Source: Panopea generosa (taxonomy: Eukaryota; Mollusca; Bivalvia; Adapedonta; Hiatellidae). From it: 64,000 bases of DNA. Positions 1-12,163 of the stretch are shown here, one piece after another. The notes under the pieces are model-generated. The model did no database searches, was not told the DNA's origin, and saw only the letters and a list, made by a program, of their open reading frames with translations. The stretch spans positions 21,059,597 through 21,123,596 of the forward strand of contig CM055901.1 of assembly GCA_029582155.1 (NCBI GenBank), given 5' to 3'. A program made the position numbers and the translations under genes. Each line of letters opens with the position of its first letter. Within the stretch, counting starts at the first letter, position 1.

Positions 1-1965
1 AAATGTGACGACGTCTCCTCGTGTAAAGACGACTTCTCGTCTGTTCATTAACGTTAATCTGTCTACCAGCCTCACATTCGCCCACTCATGTCGACTTCAG
101 TTCGTTTTACCCGCCATTTCTCAGAAGAAAAAGTTATGTATTTGTTAACTTTAACACTTGTAGATTCTTACTTATACATTTGTATCTGGAAACTGGTATA
201 ACAAAATTAATGTAAAACAGAACCTGCATAAAAAATTCATAAACAAGAGGGCCATAATTATATAATGTCCCCAAATTGTTCAGTTGTGCTAAAAACAGCT
301 CTCTGAAAGTTATTAATTCATAAAAAAATATTAATAATACAGATAGAAACATTATACATTTTTCTGAAGAAAAAAATAATTCACTAAATCAACATTCACA
401 ATTATTTTCCTGTTTTTTTCTGCTGAAACAGACAATTCAAACTACCTTAAAGGTCAAAGGTCTTCTATTTAAAAGGTCAAAGGTTTTTTCATTGTAACAG
501 TACACAAACTAGCATCAGTTACTGATTTCCCGGACTACCAACAATACTCCTAGGAACTCACTAATGTAATTGGCCTATCAAAGTGCCTATTATCCCTCTC
601 GCAAGTCATAAAGGGACCGATATATACAGTGTTATATGACACTGACATGTGACCATTGCTAACAAGAAAGCTTTTCCACAAGAACACACAATCTTTTATT
701 GCCAATTAAAACGGAATATTGACAACCTGTGTTAACAGACCCTGGAGATAAGCGATTAAGAATCAGCTTGTTTTAAGAGTTTTTTACCGAGGGATTTATT
801 TTATCATATCATTATATAGTATTCCATGTAATAAAGCTGGATACGATAAACTTTAGCTTTATCAGCAGGGAAAGTTTATCAGGCAGCAACACACAAATTG
901 ATGACATCATTGTTTTTTATGGTGTTAAATCTGCATTAAACACATTTTTATCATCAATAGATATTATAGAGTTATACAGCTTCCATAAATACAATACATT
1001 TGTTTTGTTTTAATTCCATCAATCAAATTCGGAACTATATTCAGACACATTTACCACATATGTGTACACACATGAGTTTGTTTGCCAGACTAAAATCAGT
1101 AGTTGATGTTCAAATAAAAATAGACCAAACACGCAAAATTAATAATGACATGACAAACAGAATACCATGTTAGTACCTGAGAGTCTAAAATTTATCGTCA
1201 AGGCTCATAGTTACCTTATGACTTCTCTCTACCTCACCTAATAAAGTTTAGATTATCAGGCACAAATCATTGTATTCTCTATAGACATCAGAAAAAAGCT
1301 TAGTTTTAACTTTTTAAACTACATTGTATACACTTTATAATATCAACTGTTATACAAGTTCTTACAAATTTCTTTATATTGACTCACGGTCTAAGTTTAC
1401 AGACTCTTTTGTCCGGATAACAGTCTTATATAGGACTTGTATCTATCTACTAAATGTTGATGAAATAGCATGCGAAGAATTAATAATTTGGCAAAGTAAT
1501 CATTCAAATTTCACAGGCAACTGATTTCTTTTCCATAAAATGTAAGGTGTATGTAACCTAAGATTGTTTTATAATGTTTTAAACACACAAAATGATCTTG
1601 AATTTAAAATATTGCAGTTTGAAGTAAAATTTCCTAAGTACTTTCCTTGATTTTTTACTTGCTGTATACACATTTTGTAATTATAAGTACTTCAACAATT
1701 GTAAACAAAATTTGCTGGGAATAGTCTCATTTTGTAGAGAAAATTCCATTGTGCAAAGAAAGAATTTTTATATGTATTTCTGGATATGTGAAAACGCGAT
1801 TTTGCGTGAATACGCGAGCTATCATAACATCTCAATCAGTTGCTTTTCCTTCTTTAATTAGCCCTTTACTTCATAAAGATGCCTTTGGACACCTCTTATA
1901 TTGAAAGCATTAATTCACCACGTATCAGCAATGGGTGAATTATGTTTATATTAACTGACAGAGTG
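1..1965. other. AT-rich noncoding DNA, probably SLC10 upstream intron
   Basis: No open frame here resembles a protein and no exon that could precede the SLC10 exon at 5731 was recognised. Composition is uniformly AT-rich with short homopolymers. Because the exon at 5731 starts with a splice acceptor, this DNA is most simply intron, but a short upstream exon could be missed by eye. Confidence 0.5.
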
Positions 1966-2032
1966 GAAAACAGTGCAGGAAGTGTTCAGATTGCTCGTCA
2001 CGAGCAATCTGAGCTCTTCCTGCACTGTTTTC
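1966..2032. repeat. Near-perfect 67-bp palindrome (hairpin)
   Basis: Two 33-base arms (1966-1998 and 2000-2032) are reverse complements with only two mismatches and are separated by one base. The left arm starts GAAAACAGTGCAGGAAG and the right ends CTTCCTGCACTGTTTTC; the centre is TGCTCGTCACGAGCA. The flanks do not extend the symmetry and no clear target duplication is visible. It could be a fold-back element core or the stem of a structured RNA. Confidence 0.85.
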
Positions 2033-3409
2033 AAAGGCATTCTGTGATTGGTGTGGGAAATGCTTATCTATTGAGTAAAGGGTAAATCCTTGTCAAAAAT
2101 AAATTTAGACATCAAAACATACAAATTAAATTTCCCAAATCACAACATCTAAATTGTTTTCCCTTATATCATTTTTCTGAGAGAGCATACTGTTGTCGCC
2201 TTTTGAATGATAGCGTGCCAGCTTACAATCTATTTATGAATCAGAAACATCGAAAATGGCCCCTAGAATCTATATCATAAAACCAATAATATCAACATGA
2301 TTTACGGCTTTGCCGCAAAGGCGATCTGATGGATGTCTAGTTAATATAATACATCATCAATAAAAAAAAAAAAATCTATTTTATATATTAATGGTAACCA
2401 TATATTGGTCAGACCAGGTTATAATATAAATGTGTAAATACAGCTCAGCGTTTCGTGAGCAGTTTCATTAGATGGGAGTCCAATACATTCATTTAGCAGC
2501 ATTAGCATTTTGGGTACTAAGTGCAAGACTAGTTTAACTCAATAAAGACCAAGAAAATTCATAGACTAGGTTTTGCAGTATGCTCTTGGGAAATTTTGAG
2601 TCAATATTCACGCTGCAATCACAGGCAATTCTTGAACTGTTCTTACAACTCTGGCATACTCGTAATTACTGGTAATTCCCGAACTACTCTACAATATTCC
2701 ATCTTCATAAAGTTGCATCCAGTATATTATTGTGTGCGTAAATCACTGGATTTTCCTAAAATTACTTCTTCATATCAGACGCAGACATATTAAGCCCTCT
2801 TTATTTCTGTATCAGTAATAACACCACTAAATAACAATTAGCGAAAACAAACAAAAACAAACCATTGCAGCCGTGATTCCCATATGCAGTATCATGCAAT
2901 TTAATTCTTTCAATTCCCATATAATAACATATGGGTGAAAATAACTTCTTTTTAAAGAGGCCTTGCCTATTTCACTGATATATTTTTTTTTATTAAAGCA
3001 GTAACGCTACACATTTATATCAAACATCATATATTATATATATTCTGCCCAATAACTTATATTGTATTTTGTATCTATAGTGCAAAGTTCTTTAATTTTG
3101 TTGACCAAATACTAAATCGTGGCCTTCAATAAAGTCACTCATTGGCCATTATTGTATTATGCTAAAACATTGACTGAATGATACGGAAAATGCCGACCTG
3201 TATATTAACTACTTTCTCATTAATAAGATAGACTACAAGGACAGAAGTCAAAGATTATCTTCGAATTAAGGGACCTTCCTCTTTGAGATTCAATAAAATT
3301 TTCATCCATTTACTGAACAGAAAGTTATAGATGGTGTATCTTTAATGATGTTAAACATCATTTTAAATGCATATATTATGGGGCTATCCAGTTTTATAGG
3401 TCGAGACTT
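2033..3409. other. Noncoding, nothing recognised
   Basis: AT-rich sequence with an A-run near 2365 and no supported gene or repeat; probably intronic. Confidence 0.4.
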
Positions 3410-3595
3410 TAAGACCTCAGAATGAATTTTCAACAGAACCACCACCCTTCCACGAGTAACTAGAAAACTTCTTGCATAAAGTTTTCAACTGAGCGGGACT
3501 AATCCCATGACCACAGCCATGAGAGGTAAGTGGTCATTGGATGACGACACCTTGAACCACTAGGGAAGACCCTGGTATGAATAAATTCATCTTAC
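3410..3595 (-). mobile_element. tRNA-derived SINE, family 1, reverse fragment
   Basis: Read on the - strand it matches the body of the family-1 SINEs in this window: the + strand shows 'accacccttccacgagtaac', then 'cttgcataaagttttcaac' and a degraded B-box region ('gcgggactaatccc'). It is in opposite orientation to the two copies that follow it. The copy is diverged and lacks a clear tail. Confidence 0.55.
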
Positions 3596-3659
3596 TAAAT
3601 AACCTCTGTCTACCAGTATATGAAGCATAACGTTTTGATGCTTTATTTTCTGCAATATT

Positions 3660-3755
3660 ACATCTAAAGATTCCTTGCCTCTCACTGCTGAGGTTGCGAG
3701 TTCGAGTCAACCTTGGTTACAAAACTTTAAGTGGGAAAATTTGATAGCTACTTAA
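3660..3755 (+). mobile_element. SINE family 1, short fragment
   Basis: Contains 'ctctcactgctgaggttgcg' followed by the B-box-like 'gagttcgagtc' and 'aactttaagtgggaaaattt', the same order as in full family-1 copies. It is cut short where the next copy begins. Confidence 0.5.
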
Positions 3756-3779
3756 TTAAAATGAGGGGGTGGGTGGGGC

Positions 3780-4035
3780 TGGGGTACCTATGTGGCTGAG
3801 TGTTCTAAGGCACGGTCTTACTTACTTGTCACTGCTAAGGTCATAGGTTTGGGTCCCGCTTGCTCTTAAAACATGTGATAAACTTTGCCAGTTACTTAAG
3901 GAAAGACGGTGGTTTTACTCAGATTCGTTCTGAGGTTTTTCTCCACCAATTAAACTGGATACGCCATATTATATAACCTGAAATGTGTTGAAATGTGTTA
4001 TAAATGGCATTAAGCCCCATTCAAAAAAAAAAATT
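3780..4035 (+). mobile_element. tRNA-derived SINE, family 1, near full length
   Basis: The head has an A-box-like 'gtggctgagtg' and a B-box-like 'ggtttgggtcccg', followed by the body motif 'gccagttacttaaggaaaga', 'tactcagattcgttctgagg', and the tail 'aacctgaaatgtgttg' and 'ggcattaagcccc' ending in an A-run. The same architecture recurs at 6005, 14335 and 21305. Confidence 0.8.
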
Positions 4036-5730
4036 AAAATGGATGGAAACAGAAACAAACGTCAATACTAAAATCTGTGCTGTCACTGTAAATCATTTTC
4101 ATGATTAAGTCACAAAGTTTTCAGCTGATAATGTTATGATTTTACATTATTTATAGTGCAGGAGTGTAATAACCCCATGACATATCGTTTATATTAACCT
4201 CATCGTGTGTAATATCACTAGCCATTCATCACTCGGTATTGTCCGTACAATTTGGCACATGCAGTAAAATGACAAACTGACTTGCTCAAACATTTAAATG
4301 GCAACAATTAATCATGTTATCTTGATGGGTTGACGTCATAAGATGACTGACCGAAACTAATATGTTATTTATAGATTCTCTGAACAACAATTTTTTCTCA
4401 TTCCTAAAATATAAATGATCAATGGAGCATTTAACTGCATCATGTGATAAAAAGAATCTTACACAAGAGCTTATTTATTACTAAATTCATTGCTTGTTGA
4501 CGAAAGTTATATAATGTTCACATATAAACAATTGCCAATTCATTTAATAAACTCAATAATAAATGAGTACTCATGTAAGATACACCATATACAGATCTGA
4601 AACCACTGAATGAACTAATTGGGCTTTAGGGGTGTTCCATTACAAAAACGTTTGAAATGACACCAACAGGATTAGGAGCATTCTAGGCTCACTCTCGTGG
4701 AACATATTATTAGAGATTTTTGTTGAATTATATATTTGAGCGCTAGCTGTTTGTGTGTTTGAAAGATGATGCCAGTGACACTGGACTTTGTGATGTTATT
4801 TTGAACATAACAGCTTAAAAACGAAAATATTTCAAAAGCCATCCATAATGCGCAGCTTTTGTGCAATTCATCTGGGGCCAGTATAACCAGTTCTAAACTC
4901 TAACATATTGCTTCTAGCTTTTATACATTGGCAAAATGTCATGTGAAAAAATCTGGCAGTTGCTGCATGATAGCGGAGTTGAAAACTATTCTTTTTTTAT
5001 TATATTTTACAAGAAGAAAACAGAAGTATCTTTGAATAAAGTTTCTGATCCTGTTGAGTTTATTGTATAATTTACAAAAAAAAGAGCAGGAGCACATACC
5101 ACAAAGCATCATTTTCAACATGTATTTATGCGAGTTCCTAGCTCAGCGCTTATTACACATTTTTGATTCATATGTCAAGAGAATAAGTTTCATCTGGAAA
5201 CAACTTTGTTTTTCTTTCAATCAAAATGTTAAAAATTTGGTGAGCAATGAGACTTTTGTTTTTTGACTATTTTTAGAACTGGCAGCAATCTTGAATTTTG
5301 AACTGAAAAAAAATGAGCTCCTATATAGCCTGCTTTCCATTAGACACATCAATGTGAAGTAAGGGTATTACTGTCAGGAGGTTCCAGAGGGAAAGCCTCT
5401 ATGAGACATAGAACTGTCAATTAACAATTGACCTGACGTGAGAACAACTATCGCTCTGCCCGTTGGTCATGTGACAATTTGTCTTAACTGAACCTGATTC
5501 ACCTGTCCATGTAAATATGATGTTTATTAAGATATAGTCAGCTATGGAAATGGTGGCACTGGATCCAATACTGATCCCTGATTGGATTATCAACTTGTTT
5601 GATTGACAACCCGTGTCAGACCTATTAGCAAAATCCCATAAGCATGTCTCCATTTTGACTAGTAGAGCTAAGAAACATGAAAAAAAATATAATCTTCATT
5701 TCAAACTCATGTTCTATTTGCTTATTTCAG
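4036..5730. other. Noncoding, end of upstream SLC10 intron
   Basis: No exon or repeat family was recognised. The segment ends with a good splice acceptor: a pyrimidine-rich 'tctatttgcttatttcag' directly before 5731. Short frames seen here have no protein-like features. Confidence 0.5.
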
Positions 5731-5902
5731 CTTGCCTTTGGATTGGCCATGATTCTTCCCCTGGAGAAGAATGTACGTTTTGGTTTACTGTGTGTGGCGT
5801 GTGTGCCCGGTGGCGGGCTCGGACATGTGGCTGTCATCATTAGCGATGCCGACCTACCTCTAAGTCTTACCATGAACCTCATCAGTACAGTCACCATGCT
5901 AG
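5731..5902 (+). CDS. SLC10 family transporter, internal exon
   Basis: This 172-nt exon encodes 57 residues plus one base, starting LAFGLAMILPLEKN. It covers the end of one membrane helix, the helix with the family hallmark CVPGGGLGHV (5800-5829), and the next helix (LSLTMNLISTVTML). Known SLC10 transporters carry solutes such as bile acids, usually with sodium, in the plasma membrane. The acceptor AG is at 5729-5730 (upstream intron phase 0), and the donor GTACAA follows 5902, splitting a Gly codon (phase 1) that is completed exactly at 12164. Joining the two exons reads TVTMLGTAPLWIF, as expected for the family. The hallmark is unusual: where human NTCP has Ser-Asn after the glycines, this protein has Gly-His. 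The N-terminal half of the protein lies upstream of, or was not recognised in, this window. Confidence 0.9.
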
Positions 5903-6004
5903 GTACAATAGTTTTGCTTTTTTGGCTTTTTTAATGGGATGTGAAGGTCGGTGCTAACTGGGGTTTTAACTACTTTTTCAACATACTACATATTTTATCA
6001 TGAC

Positions 6005-6230
6005 ATCCAGAGTCCTCCGTGGCCGAGAGGTCTGAATCACCATCTCAAGATCACGTACCTCTCACCACTAAAGATCACCAGTTCAAGACCCGCCCGCTCC
6101 GAAAACTTTATGAGAGAAGGTTTGCCAGTTACAGAACAAGGATGGTGGTTCTACTCAGAACCATTCTCTAGATATGTCAAAACCTAAAATGTGTTGTCAA
6201 TGGTGTTAAACATATATAAAAAAAAATAGA
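6005..6230 (+). mobile_element. tRNA-derived SINE, family 1, full length
   Basis: The head shows 'ccgtggccgagaggtctgaa' with the A-box TGGCCGAGAGG, and a B-box 'agttcaagacc'. The body has 'tttgccagttacagaacaag' and 'tactcagaaccattct', and the tail 'aacctaaaatgtgttg' and 'ggtgttaaacat' then an A-rich end. The head resembles a Leu/Ser-type tRNA with the long arm replaced. It is inserted in sense about 100 bp into the SLC10 intron. Confidence 0.8.
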
Positions 6231-7574
6231 CCAATTGTAATGCTAGGTATGGTAAGTCATATCCACTTGGGGATATTTTATACTGCGATTTTAAGCAGAT
6301 ACAATTATTGTGAACAAAATTAACCAGTTTTACAATTGAAACATTTAAAACACCAGCAACTTAAAACAAAGAAATGCTGTAATATCCATGAATCGATACA
6401 ACATACATAGCCTAAGAACTTCTGTAAAACCTTCAGATGAAGTCATTTTTATGGAAGATTTAATCCAAGGATATCATATTGATTATTTCAAGAAAAACAA
6501 TTTAAATGGGAAACAAATGAGCCAGATGTGTTGTATGACCTAGTTTGCCATCAACACGTGACACTCGTTATAGACTATGAAATTCACAATTTCTTACATA
6601 CATTTATAACATAGATAAGTATGATTGTTTTCATCAATAATTTAATGAAAACAAGATTTGTTTATTTTAATTCATTTTACATTGATTGTAAATCAATAAA
6701 GTTCCCACAACTATGACAAATAAAGTTTAAAGCCTTCCTGGGTATGACAGCCTGATTGAATAAGGTATGGATGGACAGTATTTTCATTATTTGGATATTG
6801 TATGGGCTGTCTTGGGAGATGCAAAATAAAACTCATCAAAAGGCTCCTAAGTGACATGTAATATGTCGCACGTGGTACAACCAGTACTAAGCAATATGCG
6901 AATAAGACCTTGCTCATTACCATCATTTCTTCAAAGCCCTAAGGAATGGGGCTATGTTTATACCCAATGCTATATATATTTAACAAAAATCGAAACTTCC
7001 ACTATGTTTAAGTGCAGATATATCGAAATTTGAAAATAAAGCTTAAATTATTTTTATATGTATTGTAAGATTATTATAAATGGCATTTGTATGGAATAGA
7101 TTATGGCACCACTGCTATGGGAAAAGCATAAAATTATTGATTAAATGGAGTAGGGATACAAAAACAAAAAATCACAGCTGCACTTAAACATATCGAAAGT
7201 TTCTTCTTTTTTATTATTCAGTTATGGCATGTTTGCGCAAATCTTGTGGAATTCTTTAAAAACTAGAAAAAAATAAACCCATTTTAATGTTTTCTAGTTT
7301 TGGTCAGTATGTATATATATCATTCCACGCATTGGTCAGTAGTTCTAGAGATTTGGAAAACGTAGTATAAATTACCGCTTTCATACATAATTTTTTTAGT
7401 GTATATCGCAATATTTGGGTTTGATGATCATTAATGTCACTTTGTCTCATTTTCATCCCATGTCCTCTGTAAATTAGAGATCTTCCGTTAAATATATAAC
7501 ACATGTTGTGTTGATAATAGCTCAAGACCTCATTCAAGGAAAAAAGTTTGTATTTTATTGTGGCGTGTTTAGCA

Positions 7575-7830
7575 TCGCCTTCAACAATTTTTCAGTCAAG
7601 TCATATCACGATGGTGTCTGCTTGAGACAGTATTCTTAGCGCTGTCACACTGGAGCATCATACTGCAGACATATGGTATAATACACCGCCCAGTCACATT
7701 ACACTGACACCAGGCTGAAAAGACCTAGAACTATTATCTAAATGCTGAGTGTTTCAATTTTTTCAAGTTTGTGGTACGACATGACTGGGGATCGAACCTG
7801 GCCAGCAAAAAGATAAAAAAAAAGTGGTGT
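7575..7830. repeat. Probable dispersed repeat
   Basis: The order 'actgcagacatatgg', 'cccagtcacattacactgac' and 'gactggggatcgaacctgg' resembles an interspersed repeat I associate with bivalve genomes; it also contains a B-box-like 'ggggatcgaacc'. Assignment rests on memory of the pattern, not a search. Confidence 0.35.
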
Positions 7831-9044
7831 ATCATTTTAACAAATCATTTGGGAGGAGGAGTAAGAGCCTAAAACTGTAAATAGCGCTTACAATAGTTTA
7901 AAAATGTGGCTCTGAAGTTAACCGAGTGTTTTTCTTTATCCTTTCTGTATTAATATATTAAAATTTGCAACTGACAGACCTCAACATGATTAGTTTTGTT
8001 TGTAATTCTCTCAGATTTAATTTATTGCCTTATAATGGGAGCCAAATTCGGGGAAAGATGTTTGCTAAAACATCAGAGGCAAGATAATCTTCAGTATATT
8101 TATGCATCTGAGTTATGAATGAATCCCTTAAACATTGTTCATATAAATAGGTGGAACCAGGATTCTAGGTCAGGTATACAAATTTTAGGGGCAGGTTCCA
8201 CCAATATTAATGGAGTTCAAGACTGTTCCCACTTCTCCCCCACCCCCACCACCACTTGTTGAATACAGTATGGTATATCCCAAAATAAATGCCCAGCATT
8301 GATAAAGACCCCAACCAATGTATTTATGGAAAATAAAATAACTCAAACCTCTGGATGTCAGTCTTTTATCATAATCAATACACATTATGACATTTTACAT
8401 ACACTTTGTAAACGGTTTAAAAAAAATTTTCTCGGACACAAATGAACGCCTCTCTTTTGCAAAATGCACTGACTCCTGAGTGCAGTTTTTTCGTGGTATA
8501 CAGTATAAACAATTTTTTTATAATGATGGCCAATATGTTAATGCTGAATAAGAACATGACTGTAACCATTTTTTTAAAAAAGTATTAAACATGCAATTAT
8601 TATTAACTGTTTGTTACTAAGTAGTTAATTCTCAATCTTAACTTATTTCTGAAAAGCAAGATATATTCATCCTTGATTTAAACACCATAGAAACTTAATG
8701 CTCTAAATCTTTTTAATTTAAGCTTATTTATTCTACTTCGATTGTGAAACAAGTTCTTACAACTTTAATAAATCACACTCAAAGTCTTCCTTTAGGGTAC
8801 CGTAGAACAAGTACTAAGCACATGCGGAAAAAGTGTCTTCATCAAGGATACTATACATAGCCGTGGCGGAAGGTAGATTGTGGCATGGGCATGCGTTACC
8901 CAAATCATTTTAAGACAGCATCCTTTTCAGAGATACTTACAGTTGAGAAAAAAGGAAAATAGTATTGTACTCTTACAGCATAAAATACAGTGGATTCTTT
9001 TCTTATTTCAAAATTATTTGTCAAAATCTATATATGGCCATTTT

Positions 9045-9165
9045 TTTATCATTTGTGTATCACCTTTGACACCTTTGATATAAAACCTGACACATAAAAT
9101 ATAGTATTTTCATTTGTGTATCATCTTTGATATAAAACCTGACACATGAAAAATAGTTGATTTTT
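9045..9165. repeat. Local tandem duplication of about 60 bp
   Basis: The block 'catttgtgtatcacctttga ... gatataaaacctgacacat' near 9050-9100 is repeated as 'catttgtgtatcatctttga ... gatataaaacctgacacat' near 9111-9150. Confidence 0.8.
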
Positions 9166-9369
9166 TTTCTTATTTTAGAATTATTTGTAAGTTTTTCTTC
9201 AATCGTAAGACCTCTGCATTTAAACTGCGTTCTGTTTTCGATCATGCCTTGTAGATTAAATTACACAGTCGAGAGCGTGTCATGTAAAATATCCAAAACC
9301 CAACTTAAGAAGTTGGGGTTGAAAGAAGTATATCAGGAAAAATGCTAAAAATGTATTAAAAAAATAAAA

Positions 9370-9830
9370 TATTTTTAAAATGGATAAAAAGCTTCTCATT
9401 ATCATTAATAATTAAAATTCCAATAGTTTGGTATACATGACAAAATCAATATTTAAACTGGAGTGGTAAACTTAAAATCCTCATTCTAAAAATAGACAGC
9501 TCTGAAATACTGTTTGATGACCTTCACATCGTCATTTGGACCCTTTTTTAAGATATAACAGTTTTCACTACATGTTAACCTGTACAACAGATCAAACTGA
9601 AATCATGTGACTCATTTAATATGTCACAAAATATGTTTCAGTTTTAAGCCGGAAATTTATTTTAGTCAAACCTAGGTGCATAATTATAGCCCAAGTTAGA
9701 AAAACCCTTTTCAATAAATTATTTTGGCATTTTAAAATATATATCCTATTTGAAAATGGGGTCAGTGAATATATAGACACGATATATTGGAAAAAAATGT
9801 TAATAGTCAATTTTCAAATTTGCAAAAATC
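9370..9830 (+). repeat. Old dispersed repeat or duplication, copy A
   Basis: It aligns along its whole length, in the same orientation, with 20090-20567. Shared landmarks in order: 'ataaaaagc.tctcatta', 'attctaaaaata.acag', 'gatgaccttcacatc', 'gtcaca.ata', 'taagc.ggaaat.tattttgt', 'tttcaat..attattttggca', 'ggatcagtga-like' and 'gatatattg.aaaaaatg'. No frame in it is open for long. Confidence 0.8.
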
Positions 9831-10654
9831 CTGATATATTCCCAGATTAGCTGCACCTTGGCTTGCTTATAAATTAATGTAAAATTCTGGGGATAAATAT
9901 ATTAATATTGTATTTGTGTGATAAACATTCACATCAACTTATTTGTTGGGAAAAAATCCTGTTTGTCTGCGAGAACACCAGAGTTTACTGACCCCAAATT
10001 TAAAATTGTTTCAATCGAGATGGCCATTTGATGTACATACCACCCATCACCTATCTTACCAAACATCAACCCTTATCTATAGTTAAACAAACTTGATGAC
10101 CTCTCCTATCAATTCTTTATATAAAAGCCAACATTTTTCCGGTTTCATCTTTGATACCAGCTTCTGAATCCGTACACAGTGACAGTGACGTACGCAGACG
10201 ACACTCGATTAACTGACAAAGTTCCATTGTTAATATAATTATAACAAGAATTAATACTCCTGACTGATATCTGATACTGTCATAAGGGCATGATATAATA
10301 TGGAATGATAATAATAGTTATATAAAGAGGTTAAATGAACAATGAACAACTGCTGGCTGTTTTGAGAGAAATTCCGAAGACCTGACCCAGTTGCCATGAC
10401 ACCAGGCTATGTTCTGAAACTGAAGCCTGAGATCATGTGTCTCGCAGAAACGTCATCGTTGGCAACGCAGTCCATTTTATTGTTCTCTTAGAGGAATGGA
10501 TATGTCATGCAGGCTGCTGAACTCTGCCACATAATCAACTTGATGTCAACACCAAACATTTAAAGTTCATTGTTAGATGCTAATTCAGTAGGCTTCAAGA
10601 CTTATTTGAAAACTGAATGCAGTCGGCAGGTGTAATAACCGCAGCAGAAATATT

Positions 10655-11345
10655 AAACTACTAAGTATAACAGTGTTTAAATGGATCTAACATTGTAAAA
10701 CAAACTTAACAGTGGTTTAATAAATCTAACACTGTTAAACAAACTTAACAGTATTTAAATGAATCTAACATTGTTAACCAACTAACAGTGGTTTTGTAAA
10801 ACAAACCTAACAGTGGTTTAATGAATCTAACATTGTTAAACCAACTTAACAGTGGTTTTGTAAAACAAACTTAACAGTGGTTTATTGAATCTAACATTGT
10901 TAAACCAACTTAACAGTGGTTTATTGAATCTAACATTGTTAAACCAACTTAACAGTGGTTTTGTTAAACAAACTTAACAGTGGCTAACATTGTTTAACCA
11001 ACTTAACAGTGGTTAAATGAATCTTATACAATCATGTATTTATGAAATTAATCTAACAGTGAGTTACAATAAACATAACAGTGGTTAAATGAATATAATA
11101 AAAATGAAATGAATTTAACAGTGGTTAAATGATAATTACAGTGATTAAATAAATTTAACAGTGGTTACATGAATCTAATTGTGGTTCAATGAAATTATAA
11201 GTTTTATGAACTAAATTAAAATTGGATGAAATTAGTAGTGACTAAATGAGCTTAAACAGTGGTTTGTGAATTAGTGGTTATACTAATTAAACATTGGTTA
11301 AAAGTGGTTTATTAGTGGTTATATGAATATGACATTGGTAAAATG
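10655..11345 (+). repeat. Minisatellite, 39-bp unit, degenerate
   Basis: The unit is built on 'cttaacagtggtttattgaa' followed by 'tctaacattgttaaacca'. Starts of 'ttaacagtgg' at 10871, 10910 and 10949 give a 39-bp period. The two halves of the unit are themselves related (aacagtggtt / aacattgtta), suggesting growth from a roughly 20-bp ancestor. The 3' third is strongly decayed. Confidence 0.85.
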
Positions 11346-11714
11346 ACTACCATGGATTTACTGAATGTAAGTGATCATATGACAGAGATTTGGGCCTGTT
11401 ATTGGAGTTCTCAGCATGGATGAATTAATCAAAATTATAATTTGCTCACAAAGGTTTCTGTGACATTTATATTTCCTATCAAATTACCACGAATCACTGG
11501 GTAATAAAACAATGGATGACTATAATACCAAGAATACTAGTAAAGCTTATGGTTATTAATTATAATGGGCACATTTAAACATGATGTGAAAGGAATTATA
11601 TCTATATAATATTATAATGCCTATTTTTTTTCTCATTCTAGAAATAGTTGTTAGGTAAAATATACAGACAACAAAGCCTTTTTATGATTAAGATAAATGT
11701 GTATATGTAGTGTT

Positions 11715-11830
11715 GTCATCACCATCAACACCATCATCATCACCATCATCATTATAATCATCATTATAATCATCACTATATTCATCATCATCACCATCAC
11801 TATAATCATAATCATCATCATCATCATGGC
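11715..11830 (+). repeat. Interrupted ATC/ATT microsatellite
   Basis: Runs of CATCAT, CACCAT and ATAATC triplets over about 115 bp. It sits about 330 bp before the last SLC10 exon. Confidence 0.9.
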
Positions 11831-12163
11831 ATACATGTACTTGTAAAGAAATTGCCTTCTCAATGGAAAGAAATATCCAACTGTCCTTCTAACAGGATGT
11901 AGAAAATCACACAGTGGGTATTACCATCCCCTGCCCCATCCCCATCCCCAGTCACTTGACCTTTAACCGGATTAAATAAAGATAAAAATCCATTCATTTT
12001 TCTATGATCAAACAAAATCGCACAAAACATGTTTTTTTATATTTTTAACCTCAACCCTGGTAATATGGTAGTTTCTGTCTTTGACTAATTGACAAATTTT
12101 GTTTTATAAAATGGTTTATTGAATATGAAAATATTATTATTTTCCATTTTAATTTATTTCCAG

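Larger units (their letters stand above)
5903..12163 (+). other. SLC10 gene intron, 6,261 bp, phase 1
   Basis: It runs from donor GTACAA to acceptor TTTATTTCCAG. It holds a SINE (6005), a probable dispersed repeat (7575), a small tandem duplication (9045-9165), an old dispersed repeat shared with 20090 (9370-9830), a 39-bp minisatellite (10655-11345) and an ATC microsatellite (11715-11830). The rest, including 6231-7574, 7831-9044 and 9831-10654, shows nothing recognisable. Confidence 0.85.
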
